From: Trichobilharzia regenti
Lineage: Eukaryota; Platyhelminthes; Trematoda; Strigeidida; Schistosomatidae
Assembly: GCA_944472135.2 (NCBI GenBank)
Contig: OX235265.1
Coordinates: forward strand, 47,341,459-47,405,458
Direction of reading: 5' to 3'
DNA length: 64,000 nt
Positions 44,320 to 53,765 of the stretch are shown in pieces. The notes beneath the pieces were generated by a model, which saw nothing but the letters and a program-made list of their open reading frames with translations, did no database searches and was not told the origin of the DNA. The position numbers and the translations under genes are program-made. Position 1 is the stretch's first letter; each line of letters begins with the position of its first letter.

Positions 44320-44690
44320 AATTCACGACCCTCCACTGAATGTCAAAAATGACGAACAGCACAGTACATAGCAAGAAGTTCTCTGCAGAATACGCTGTAC
44401 TTCGTTTCTGCTAATTGTAGGCTACTCGAGAATAAAGGCGAATGGTTGTCACTTTCCATTGACTAGTTGTTGCAGAACTGCGCCGATTGCAGTGTCCGAT
44501 GCACCAATCAAGATATTTGACGGTACGGTTGGATCCTGATATATGAGAAGTGTGGCATCGACGATAGCTTTTTTAACCTGAGTGGATGCATTCTGAGCAG
44601 CCGTATCAAGTTCGATGAACTTGTTATTCCCTGGAAGAAGGTCCGTCAGTGACCAAATCAAGAGAGTTACCCAACGCTGCACTAACAGCA
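44320..44690 (-). mobile_element. Ty3/Gypsy RT thumb and RNase H fragment
   Basis: A 77-codon frame includes KKAIVDATLLIYQDP and ASDTAIGAVLQQ. This is the connection from RT to RNase H in Ty3/Gypsy polyproteins (A.LL..PD...., .DAS..AIGAVL.Q). A second frame continues with QPFAF and RELLA-like blocks (RILQRTSCY.LCC.S). The copy is frameshifted. Confidence 0.75.
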
Positions 44691-45060
44691 GAAGAATTTA
44701 TATGATCGTTTTGTTCGTGGCCCAGTCTACTCTTTCAGTGACTACGTCTGGCTCCACCACCACCCTGCTCATGGTTCAAAACACTACTCCCCATGGTAAT
44801 GGCCCTTCAACAATTGTGTGAACATTCCCTCCAAATGGTGACTTCCGAAAACCTTCAGCACCAGAATTCCGATGTTATTCCTGTCCGCTACAGTCAACTT
44901 AAGCCTCGTCGTACCTTTCCCTCAAATAATCTTCCTCTCCGTGACGAGCCACCACCCACTACTCGTCGGCAAGAAGTTCCAGCCTATGGGGATATAGGAT
45001 ACCCAGTTTCGCTATACGGCACTGAGGAAAGTGTCTCCAGGAGAGACAGGATAGTGTAAT
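44690..45060 (+). mobile_element. Ty3/Gypsy integrase C-terminal remnant
   Basis: The plus strand reads YDRFVRGPVYSFSDYVWLHH and, after frame changes, W.WPF and LPNGDF-like blocks. Y....G..Y..GD.VWL followed by PW.GPF is the GPY/F region at the C-terminus of Gypsy integrases. Opposite orientation to the RNase H fragment next to it, so the two do not form one copy. Confidence 0.55.
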
Positions 45061-45064
45061 GAGA

Positions 45065-45540
45065 ACAAAACCTATATTATAAACACTTATTAATGTTTTA
45101 TTTTATTTTTCTTCTTACACTCGTTCGTTCTTTTTTGCACGATCCTTAGCTAGTTAGGCAATCATCCTGCACTCCGATCCGGTCTCGAAATATAATCCGT
45201 AATTTGGACGATAAATTCCGTTGTTTTGCTTTGCCTTCGGCTTACAGTGAACGACTTTGTAGGCATAAGATCCTGCGTTAGCATAATTCGCACTATGGGT
45301 GAACGTCAACACCCTTTGCCCCTAAAGCTTGATTATCAGTAACCTCAGTTCAAAGCAAATCTCTTAGTACCTATAAATTATTAATCTACTTACAAACGTC
45401 ACATCATGGCATTAAGTAAATAAATAAGAACTAACGGTGGATGTATGAGAAGCAAATATAATTTACTGAAACAGATAGTTGCTGCTTTTATTTTCGAGTC
45501 ATGTACCTGTAGAAGGTAAGGGATGTTGAAGGTTGCGCAA
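45065..45540. other. Left flank of the BEL element, unassigned
   Basis: No ORF or repeat was recognised. It could include a Gypsy LTR, since it starts with TGTAATGAGAAC right after the integrase remnant, but no partner LTR was found. Confidence 0.35.
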
Positions 45541-45543
45541 AGA

Positions 45544-45548
45544 TACGC
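45544..45548. repeat. Target-site duplication TACGC, left
   Basis: TACGC directly before the left LTR is repeated at 49514-49518 directly after the right LTR. Five bases is the usual duplication for BEL/Pao integration. Confidence 0.85.
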
Positions 45549-45905
45549 TGTTAATCTCCTACCATAAACCGTTAATGCCCAGCTCTCGCTACGCTCGGGC
45601 CCACGCTGTTCCTTTGAGTTTCAGAAACGCTTAGTAATAACGGACGCAAAAACCAAAACACCGATCTGCCGCTTGTTATTTCTTTATTGTTACACAAACA
45701 TATAAAAGGAATAAACGAACTAAGGTCTGAAAACAAATATTACAATAATAAATCATTGTATTACTTCTGACGATGTTTCACTCTTCTTTCTGAACAGCGA
45801 CCGATGAGACGATGACTGTCGTATTGATGCCTCCGCGAAAATCGGGGAAGTTGATTTTGAGCAAACAACCAAGAATTGATCGTTCAATCTCCAACTCCAT
45901 TGACA
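45549..45905 (-). repeat. BEL/Pao 3' LTR
   Basis: This 357-bp LTR begins TGTCAATGGAG on its strand and ends with the variant GGTAGGAGATTAACA in place of ...CGTGATTGACA of the 5' LTR. An AATAAA lies within it on the element's strand (AACAATAAAGAAAT). Confidence 0.87.
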
Positions 45906-46599
45906 CTCCCCGGCAAAATACGGATCCAACCCTTTTTTCCTTCACGATCAATGCACGTTGACTTGGATGCCATTGCGAGAACCTGGGTCACACGGACAGA
46001 GCTGAAATGGAAAACAAACAGAAAAGCCAACACACCACAAGCATACTCACAGCACAATCTCACACATCAATGACGACCTGCGCCTCCAGACAGAGACCTC
46101 CTCTTGACATCTTGCAACACAATCGCCACTTACTACAATGACTCTTGCAGAATGCAACGTGACCATAGCAGCACCTCATGATACTCTTCAAGCATCCTCC
46201 TTTCTATTCACTATCAATTATCACTGAAATCGCTTGTCACTCATTCTGCCTCAGTTCTAGTAGCGGTGACGCATGCGAGCCTCAGCCGTTTACACTCTTT
46301 CTCCCCGGCGTGTCGGACCGCATCTAACAATTATCTCCGTGTGCATTTCATTCTCAGCAATAGCCTAGCCTCCCCGGCGTATACGCCCCATCTGCTGTCC
46401 TTAACATCAATCAATTCATTCACGGATGTAGAAGAGTGGACACAACTTCAGAAATAATCACGACGAAAATTTTAACAAAATTACGCAATAACAACAAGAC
46501 ACGAAAACAACAAGTAAACAAAATGAATCCAAAATACACCAATTGATATGACACACCACACGTATATACAAATAGTACAAACAACCTCGCCGATCATGT

Positions 46600-47075
46600 C
46601 TTGGTGGAATTCCTTTGAAGAATTGCAGGACTTACACCAGTACGCCTACAACCTTTCACAGGTTGACGATTGTAATTTGTGGAATGTCCAGACACAAACA
46701 AGATTAACCAACAATTACATCAATTGGAACTCACACAACTATTTAACACAAACATATGTACAATCACTACATCAAATGTTGTGGATTCCGGCATGACAAA
46801 CTACCCTTGAAGAACTGTAGGACTTACAGCAGTACGCCTACATTCCTTCTCAGGTTGATGATCCAAGTGGAAGTCGTCCGGACACAAACAGAATTACCAA
46901 CAGCTAGATGACAGATGATATCAATTCAGTATATACAATATGAACATATGTACAAAATCAGACACCAAGCACATTGGACTGCTCATTGATGCGCTACCCT
47001 TTGAAGAACTGTAGGACTTACACCAGTACGCCTACAACCCTTCTCAGGTTGACGCCCTAGGTTGGAAAATCGTCG
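46600..47075 (-). repeat. Three tandem repeats in the BEL 3' region
   Basis: A block containing TTTGAAGAACTGTAGGACTT, CACCAGTACGCCTACAAC and CTTCTCAGGTTGACG occurs at about 46,612, 46,804 and 46,997, giving a period near 190 bp. The last copy overlaps the end of gag. Between the blocks the similarity drops. Confidence 0.85.
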
Positions 47076-49012
47076 CAGAGTTCATTTGCTGACTTCCTTC
47101 TATGAGCTAAATCCTCAAATCTGAACGGCAACACGCCCATGTCATTGTATCGTAGAATATAGATGACCAACAAACACACGACATATCTCATCAACCAAGT
47201 ATAGAAACAGAGTAATTTACACCAAAGATAATAACATTCAAATAGTAACTTGAAACTAGAAATGCCTTTATTCGTGCAAGTCAATTTAACAATAACTCTC
47301 TCCTTTACACTTGGCTTATCCACACTAAACTGACCATTGATATTCGTCCTTTCAAACGAACTGATACTACCATAGTCATTGCACAAGATACTTGAGTTGA
47401 TGGGCGTCTGTTTCATTGTGGATGACAGCACCAACGATGACTGAGTGACACAAGGTGATGAACTTAGCGGTGGATCAGAAGCTGTTCTTGTTCGGCTCTC
47501 AGATAGTTCTCTAACTGCAAGATTACCACCACTGCTGTCTTTCACTACTAGTTCGGGTTTAGCACTATCATCTGATGATAGGTGGGCTACACGCTGATCA
47601 ATTACACTGACTGTCTCACAAGTATGCACACCTTTTGGAACTGCATCTGCATTCAATTCTACTTCACGTTGTAGTTGTACAGAACCTTTGTTCAACTTAG
47701 CAGTAGTAGGCATATCCCTCATCTCATCATGATCAACCAAAGACAACTGTGATGTATCATGATCATTATCACGAATATTCACTTTACCGTCAACTTCATC
47801 ATTTTCAAACTCTTTAATAACAGAAGTAGACAATTTTGGTTCCTCCTCGCAAATCCTAAAAGGTCTTATAACTTCACTCTGACTAGTAATACCTTGTAAA
47901 CTTGTAGGGTCAGAACTGGACTCTGAAGCAGCAACTCTATTCTGTGACACTCTATTCAACAATGGCTTACCAGTTGCAACTACAGACTTCTTGACCAAAC
48001 CGTTATCGTCACACAATTCGGAGTCAGGCCTGGAGTTTACATTTAGCTTATCACTGAACTTGCTCACTGGTTCACAGTTCACCTTTGTATGCACTTCTTG
48101 CAAACGTGTGAAACACAACCGTGTTTGTCTTGCATCTTGTAACTTATCTGTTGAGGATGTACTACGAAACCTGTTACACTCACTAAGTCTATATGCATTA
48201 CTACACATCATGGAGCCTTCTCGATATCCACCTCTCTGAGGTCTATTCGTCATCAATGATTGCGTTTTACCCTCAGACTGCTCTATTCTAGGGGTGAGAT
48301 GCAATAGACTGGCGAACTTGCTCATAGATTGATTGACACTAGTATTTACCAGTTTCAGGATATCATCAAACTTTGGCTCGATACCCTCATCCTCCATACG
48401 GGAGCTTATCTTCACCCACTTCCTTTGCAGTCGAGTAGGTAGGCGTCTTGCTATTACTTCTAGTATAAAACTCGAGTTGAGGTCACTCATTCGATTCATC
48501 GAAATCATTCCATTCTTGTAAATTAGCAAATTATCTAAAAACTCAGTGAGTGCCTGGGAGTCATCCTGTAATTGACCACCATTACCCTCAACAGCCTCGA
48601 ATAATTTCCCTGCAATCATCGAAGGTCTTCCAAACCTTTGGCGTAATATGCTCATAGCCTCGTAGTAGCCCTCCTTTGGCTTCATAAACTTACAGCACTG
48701 TATAGCTCTTGCAGCAACTCCAGCGCAATACCTCATCAAATATATTAACTTCATTTCATCAGTTAATAAGAAACCACTCAGCATGATTTCAAATTCCCTT
48801 ACAAACTGCAAATAATCAGCTGGGTTTCCGTCGAAACACCGTGGTTCAAATTTAGGGAGTTTGATGTTCCTATTATCCCTGAACGGTGAAACAGTAACAT
48901 CAACCATGTCATGTTTAACATCAGACACATCGTTACAAGTAACAGACAAGTCACCATGACTTACTTTCCTGTTTGCATCCGAAACGCTCTGTCTCTTCTT
49001 TGTCCCAGGCAT
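47057..49012 (-). CDS. BEL/Pao Gag (DUF1759-type), 651 aa
   Basis: The open frame extends to 49162, but the start is set at the ATG at 49012 (MPGTKKRQSV) because the upstream 50 codons lie in the leader and reach the LTR border. Residues about 45-210 show the BEL/Pao Gag pattern: LPKFEPRCFDGNP..Y.QFVREFE, then LMRYCAGVAARAI, the EGYYEAMSILRQRFGRPSMI block and LQDDSQALTEF. The middle is Ser/Asp-rich. Near residues 595-625 there is a hydrophobic stretch (CYYLWCKLLCFYTWLMRYVV and beyond) that could span a membrane, followed by a basic tail. No CCHC knuckle is visible. The C-terminal part may derive from the end of a longer polyprotein after loss of pol; this is inference. A partial second copy lies at 59,679-60,328. 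Confidence 0.85.
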   Translation of the reverse strand: MPGTKKRQSVSDANRKVSHGDLSVTCNDVSDVKHDMVDVTVSPFRDNRNIKLPKFEPRCFDGNPADYLQFVREFEIMLSGFLLTDEMKLIYLMRYCAGVAARAIQCCKFMKPKEGYYEAMSILRQRFGRPSMIAGKLFEAVEGNGGQLQDDSQALTEFLDNLLIYKNGMISMNRMSDLNSSFILEVIARRLPTRLQRKWVKISSRMEDEGIEPKFDDILKLVNTSVNQSMSKFASLLHLTPRIEQSEGKTQSLMTNRPQRGGYREGSMMCSNAYRLSECNRFRSTSSTDKLQDARQTRLCFTRLQEVHTKVNCEPVSKFSDKLNVNSRPDSELCDDNGLVKKSVVATGKPLLNRVSQNRVAASESSSDPTSLQGITSQSEVIRPFRICEEEPKLSTSVIKEFENDEVDGKVNIRDNDHDTSQLSLVDHDEMRDMPTTAKLNKGSVQLQREVELNADAVPKGVHTCETVSVIDQRVAHLSSDDSAKPELVVKDSSGGNLAVRELSESRTRTASDPPLSSSPCVTQSSLVLSSTMKQTPINSSILCNDYGSISSFERTNINGQFSVDKPSVKERVIVKLTCTNKGISSFKLLFECYYLWCKLLCFYTWLMRYVVCLLVIYILRYNDMGVLPFRFEDLAHRRKSANELCDDFPT

Positions 49013-49156
49013 TGTTGAACTTGACCCAATTCCAAAAACGTTCCAGATATTGCTTGTTGAAAGAGGACTTGACCGGCACCAGGAAAAATGAACGGCGACT
49101 ATCCAAACTTTCACCAACTGTTTGAATCCGCCAGATCTGTTTCTATCGTCAGAAAC

Positions 49157-49513
49157 TGTCAATCACGTCTCATAAACCGTTAATGCCCAGCTCTCGCTAC
49201 GCTCGGGCCCACGCTGTTCCTTTGAGTTTCAGAAACGCTTAGTAATAACGGACGCAAAAACCAAAACACCGATCTGCCGCTTGTTATTTCTTTATTGTTA
49301 CACAAACATATAAAAGGAATAAACGAACTAAGGTCTGAAAACAAATATTACAATAATAAATCATTGTATTACTTCTGACGATATTTTACTCTTCTTTCTG
49401 AACAGCGACCGATGAGACGATGACTGTCGTATTGATGCCTCCGCGAAAATCGGGGAAGTTGATTTTGAGCAAACAACCAAGAATTGATCGTTCAATCTTC
49501 AACTCCATTGACA
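49157..49513 (-). repeat. BEL/Pao 5' LTR
   Basis: A 357-bp LTR with TG/CA ends. On its strand it starts TGTCAATGGAGTTGAAG and ends CGTGATTGACA. The matching duplication TACGC follows on the right. Confidence 0.88.
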
Positions 49514-49518
49514 TACGC
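49514..49518. repeat. Target-site duplication TACGC, right
   Basis: Second copy of the 5-bp duplication that brackets the BEL element. Confidence 0.85.
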
Positions 49519-49519
49519 T

Positions 49520-49970
49520 TTATATGAGCGCAAGTATTTGTCCTGTAATCCCCAGAGTATTTATTCTGCTTAGACCAAGGACAAATCATAACATTAAATT
49601 GATCGTCCAACGTACGAGACATAATTTGGGATCAGAAACATTAAATGATGACGATTTCTTAACTACCTGGTATTTGTGCACGAACAACCGAAAGTAACAT
49701 GATGGTGTAACGAATGATGTGGATGCTTAGCCGCTTACCTTCAGCTCCAAAAGTCTATTTAAATAGTGAGGGTGAGCATCCAAAGTTTAGTGAAGAATCC
49801 TGTGGACTAATAATTTTGGGAAATTAATTACCACTGCAGCCCACTCACCCATTAGTAAAACGCTTCTGCTGGGTAAGATGGCATTGGTTTAACTACTGGT
49901 TGTCGTTCAATGGTTCTCTTGCTTTGTCCACTTCATGTCCAGTGCCCATCACACTGCATACTCTTTTCCT
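49520..49970. other. Flank between BEL element and LINE, unassigned
   Basis: It contains a 78-codon minus frame without a recognised motif and may hold the 5' end of the LINE that follows. No feature could be named. Confidence 0.3.
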
Positions 49971-52900
49971 TCATCAGAATGACATTGAATCTATCCCATG
50001 TATTTCTGTAGAAATACTATAGATTCCCACAGTAAAATCTAGAATAACTGTTGTAATTACTTGTAATAGTAATATTAGTATTTCACAATGACCGAATTAC
50101 AAGAATTCAACCAAAGCACAGAGAGGGATGAATTTAGGAATTTGTATTTGGCGGAATTGTTATTCGATTCATATAAGAAATATATTATATCTGACCTTGG
50201 CGGCCTGTTCGAATATTTGGGCCTGCTACCAAAATATCTACATTTTGCATCCAGTTTACTGTTTACCAGCATACATTTATCAACTTAATATGAATTCTAA
50301 CAGAATCATTTACTCTCGTAACTTTATTAATGATTTACGACCAAATGACTTTCATATTCCAAAGAAATCAAGGAGGAAACATCGTAGTGGTTGGCAGAGA
50401 GCTCTCAAACGTACACCAATACACTTAACTACGGTCCCCGTCATAATGAACTCAAACTGTCGCTCTCTGCCAAATAAGATAATGTACCTACAATCCCTGA
50501 TGTCAACTGATACGTATCATAACACCGCCATAATCGCATTACAAGAAACGTGGTTGCATGAACTGTATGATGACAACCTTATCTCACTAAAGGACTTTAT
50601 TTTATTTCGTCAAGACCGTCGGTGTTGTAATAAGAAAAATGGTGGTGGCGTTGCAACTTTTATTCACTCCAAATGGTCTGTCTCAAATAACGTCTGCTTC
50701 ACCTTCTCAAATGACTTCATTGACTGTATTACTGTCAAATGTCGCCCCAAACACTTCCCCAAGTATAAACAATTCTATATTACAAACATGTACATTTCTC
50801 CTAGTTGCTCTCCATCTGATCTATCTAATTTTGCTGATGAATTCACCATGTTTGCTGCTGCCAACTTCGACAACTCTCTATCCGTTATTACTGGGGACTT
50901 CAACACCTCAGACTACTCCTTTCTTGAAGCTCTTGGTCACACAAACATAGTCAAATTTCCCACTCGACTTGACAAAACACTCGATCTGGTTTTCACTAAT
51001 GACGAAGGAGTATATGAAACACGAAGACGTTCACCGATACATAACTCCGATCACTGCATTGTCCGCGTTTTGCCAAAAATATACAGCAAAACACATATTA
51101 AAATCTTCTCACACCTGTCTACGAAAGCACAACAAAGATGCTACACATCTGACAACTTACTCAATCTAAGATGCATGTTTAAAGATACCAACTGGGATCT
51201 ATTCTATGAAAGTACATTAGATGACTCAATCACCAATATAATGGATTATCTTAAGTTCTGCCTCGACATTTGCTGTCCTAAACAAACACTGTTCAAACGC
51301 CTCGACCGCTTCTCGTCTCCCCGTCTCAAACAACTTCGCAGGCAAAAAGAAATGTTATATAAATGCAAAGACAAGTTAGGTCTTAAAAAGATTAATGCTC
51401 AAATCAAATCTGAAATCAAAAATCTTAATGCTATCTATAACCAAACACTTTTATCATGCAAATCTCCTAACAGCATGTGGAAACTTTTTAATGAAATTAC
51501 TGGCAAAAGTAAGCGATGTAATGTTTTTCCCTCTTTTGATGTTAATGCTCTTAATCTGTCTTTTTTACGCTCTCCTTCTACTATAACCACTTCTAACGTT
51601 ACCAATCTTGTAGCTGATAACTTCCAGGACTTCAATACTCTCGATGTTTTGAAATGTCTTAAAACTCTTAAGCCCTCACATAGTCTTGGCCCTGATAGCA
51701 TACCTGCATATGTTCTAAAACGATGTGCAGATGCTTTATGTTCTCCTCTAACTAATATACTAAATGCTTCTTTCCGTGAAAACGTTGTACCTGTTCCATG
51801 GAAAGACATTAAAATAGTCCCTGTCCCTAAACCTGGCAATAGCAAGAACGTAAAGTTCAGACCCATCGCCATCACTTCCCCGTTTCTAAAGCTCATGGAA
51901 AAACTAGTACTTCTTAAACTCGAACCCTCCCTTAAAAGCTTCGAAGACCCCAAACAATTTGCCTACAGACAGGGTAGGAGTACTTTAGACGCTGCAGCCG
52001 TCTTACACAACAGTATTATCTCATCATTAGACAAAGGTGCCAAATATGTCCGCTGCACGTTTCTTGACTTCACTTCTGCTTTCGACTCTGTACCTAGATG
52101 TCTCTTGCTAAATAAGCTCTCCATGACACAAACTGAGTCCTGGGTCACTAACTGGTTGCATTCCTACTTTTCAAACAGAATGCAGTACACCGTATACAAA
52201 GGCCAATCCTCCTCTGCTGTGCTCACAGAAGCTGGTGTCCCCCAAGGTGCTGTACTCTCCCCACTTCTCTTTTCTTTCTTTCTACATGACCTACCGTCTT
52301 CAAATGACATTAACTTTGTCAAATATGCTGACGACCTAACTGTGTCTTTACCTGTCAAATGTCAAAGTGACTGCTCTAAACTAAATGGCTTCTTATCGGA
52401 AATTAGCCAATGGTCCAAGGAAAACGGTCTAACCTTAAACCCCTCCAAATGCCAAACAGTTAATTTCACCCTTAGGCATAAATCTGACCTAAACAAACTG
52501 GTTAGCACTCATGAGGTGTGCAACATAGATGGCAGTGAAATAGAAACCAAGTCGGAAATTAAATACCTAGGCGTCACTCTATCTTCTGATCTTTCCTGGT
52601 CGTCTCATATCTTGACGATTTCCAAGAAAATATACCGTCTTACCTTCTACATCAAGAAGTTAAGGCATTCTGGTGTAACCCAACCCTTACTCCTACAATT
52701 TGTTAACTCCCGTATTCTGCCTATTATTCTCTATTGTTCCCCCTTAGTCTTTCCTGGGCTATTGAAGAAAGACTATACCTTATTACGTAGGATGTTAAAG
52801 GTTGTCAGCAGGGTAAGCAGCTTGCCACTTAGCCAGCTAGTTAATATTCTGGTGGACAGGCATATGGACTCATGTGAAAAATGGGCGAAATCCATTTTAT

Positions 52901-53505
52901 CTGACTCACAACACCCTCTACATTCACAACTGTCCCCATGTATCTCTTCAGGGAAAACAAGAAGCCTATATAGGAAACTATATGCCCGCACTAGTAAGTA
53001 CAAAAACTCATCCATACCCTACTTAGCTCGTGTTCTGTGCGATAAAGAATGCATCAGGCATGAAACCTTTAACTTATTAAATAGTCAGTAGAACCAATGG
53101 ATCTTGTCTTTCCAACTCACATCATTTATAGATACAACGTTTTCTCCCTCTTTCATTCTGTATTTATTTTTGTTATGTGCTGTTTTGTTTCTCTCTTCCT
53201 TGCAAACTCTACTTAAAACATTCTTGTTCGTTCTTTCACACTCTGTACATCTCGAACATTTTGCTATCGCTTACGCCAGTAAATATGCTAGTAGTATCTA
53301 CTTTTCTAACACCTTCAAACACTTTAATTTTGGCTTTGCTACCGACATACTAATATGTTGTTGAGATAACTTTAAACTATGTAGAACTTTATTTATTGTT
53401 AATGTAAAAAAACTGGATGCAATATTGTAGTAAAATGCTGAGAATTCCATTCTGTATCACAAGTACTGATTTGGAATAAAGCTTATGTTATGTTATGTTA
53501 TTAAC
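49970..53505 (+). mobile_element. CR1-group LINE with intact EN-RT, (TTATG)n tail
   Basis: The element carries one long ORF and a short 3' UTR ending GGAATAAAGCTTATG then TTATGTTATGTTATT, a microsatellite-like tail of the type used by CR1/Jockey-group LINEs. The 5' border is not defined. A 66-codon frame at 50,088-50,288 overlaps the ORF start and is not recognised. No ORF1 with a zinc finger is seen, so the copy is probably 5' truncated or of a single-ORF type. Confidence 0.75.
50290..53091 (+). CDS. LINE ORF2: APE endonuclease and reverse transcriptase
   Basis: The frame is open from 50128; the ATG at 50290 (MNSNRIIYSRNF) is preferred because the 54 codons before it have no conserved content. 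EN motifs: NSNCRSLPNK, LQETWL, GDFN, and HNSDHC, all catalytic positions present. RT motifs: VPVPKPG..K..KFRPIAIT, motif A CTFLDFTSAFDSVP, motif B GVPQGAVLSPLLF, motif C FVKYADDLTV, then YLGVTLSSDLSW and the Cys-poor C-terminal helices. At about 930 residues it is full length and has no stop or frameshift. The motif set fits the CR1/Jockey group; the exact clade is not resolved. It sits between two head-to-head BEL elements. Confidence 0.85.
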   Translation: MNSNRIIYSRNFINDLRPNDFHIPKKSRRKHRSGWQRALKRTPIHLTTVPVIMNSNCRSLPNKIMYLQSLMSTDTYHNTAIIALQETWLHELYDDNLISLKDFILFRQDRRCCNKKNGGGVATFIHSKWSVSNNVCFTFSNDFIDCITVKCRPKHFPKYKQFYITNMYISPSCSPSDLSNFADEFTMFAAANFDNSLSVITGDFNTSDYSFLEALGHTNIVKFPTRLDKTLDLVFTNDEGVYETRRRSPIHNSDHCIVRVLPKIYSKTHIKIFSHLSTKAQQRCYTSDNLLNLRCMFKDTNWDLFYESTLDDSITNIMDYLKFCLDICCPKQTLFKRLDRFSSPRLKQLRRQKEMLYKCKDKLGLKKINAQIKSEIKNLNAIYNQTLLSCKSPNSMWKLFNEITGKSKRCNVFPSFDVNALNLSFLRSPSTITTSNVTNLVADNFQDFNTLDVLKCLKTLKPSHSLGPDSIPAYVLKRCADALCSPLTNILNASFRENVVPVPWKDIKIVPVPKPGNSKNVKFRPIAITSPFLKLMEKLVLLKLEPSLKSFEDPKQFAYRQGRSTLDAAAVLHNSIISSLDKGAKYVRCTFLDFTSAFDSVPRCLLLNKLSMTQTESWVTNWLHSYFSNRMQYTVYKGQSSSAVLTEAGVPQGAVLSPLLFSFFLHDLPSSNDINFVKYADDLTVSLPVKCQSDCSKLNGFLSEISQWSKENGLTLNPSKCQTVNFTLRHKSDLNKLVSTHEVCNIDGSEIETKSEIKYLGVTLSSDLSWSSHILTISKKIYRLTFYIKKLRHSGVTQPLLLQFVNSRILPIILYCSPLVFPGLLKKDYTLLRRMLKVVSRVSSLPLSQLVNILVDRHMDSCEKWAKSILSDSQHPLHSQLSPCISSGKTRSLYRKLYARTSKYKNSSIPYLARVLCDKECIRHETFNLLNSQ

Positions 53506-53546
53506 AAGCAACGGTAAGTATTTAAACAATACAGAGATAGAAATTG

Positions 53547-53765
53547 TCAATCACCACATCCGCAACACGTCGAATGTCTCCTTGCGTATTTATAATGATT
53601 TCTCGGTTTGCTTGCAAGTAGCTGCGACCTTCTAACTGATTTTGTGATATTATTTTCATCAGTATTACCTGGACTTGTTTCTGAATTATCTACTTCATCC
53701 ATTGTCACTTTGTCCAGATGTCTGTTATGAGCTGAGTGATCTTTGATGTCTAATATTTTCACCAC
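53547..53765 (-). CDS. Small overlapping frame after the gag-coiled-coil ORF
   Basis: A 72-codon frame starts at a GTG and overlaps the end of the previous ORF by a few bases in another phase. It contains HSTCCGCGD near its end and no known motif. It may be the continuation of the upstream frame after a frameshift, or untranslated. Confidence 0.3.
   Translation of the reverse strand: MVKILDIKDHSAHNRHLDKVTMDEVDNSETSPGNTDENNITKSVRRSQLLASKPRNHYKYARRHSTCCGCGD

Larger units (their letters stand above)
45549..49513 (-). mobile_element. Complete non-autonomous BEL/Pao LTR retrotransposon
   Basis: The 3,965-bp element runs 5' to 3' on the minus strand: 5' LTR 49513-49157, leader, gag 49012-47057, a 3' region with tandem repeats, a purine-rich GGGGAG next to the 3' LTR, and 3' LTR 45905-45549. 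The LTRs start TG and end CA. They differ at only a handful of sites, mostly at the gag-distal end. No protease, reverse transcriptase, RNase H or integrase is present, so it would need proteins from another element. Two further LTR copies exist nearby (43.4 kb and 54.9-59.5 kb). Confidence 0.88.

Noticed and set aside
46600..47075. CRISPR-like spaced repeats
   Set aside because: There are only three copies, with a 190-bp period and gradual decay outside the core, inside an LTR retrotransposon of a eukaryote.
51435..51953. 172-codon minus-strand frame
   Set aside because: It is the antisense shadow of the intact LINE ORF2, with low-complexity content.
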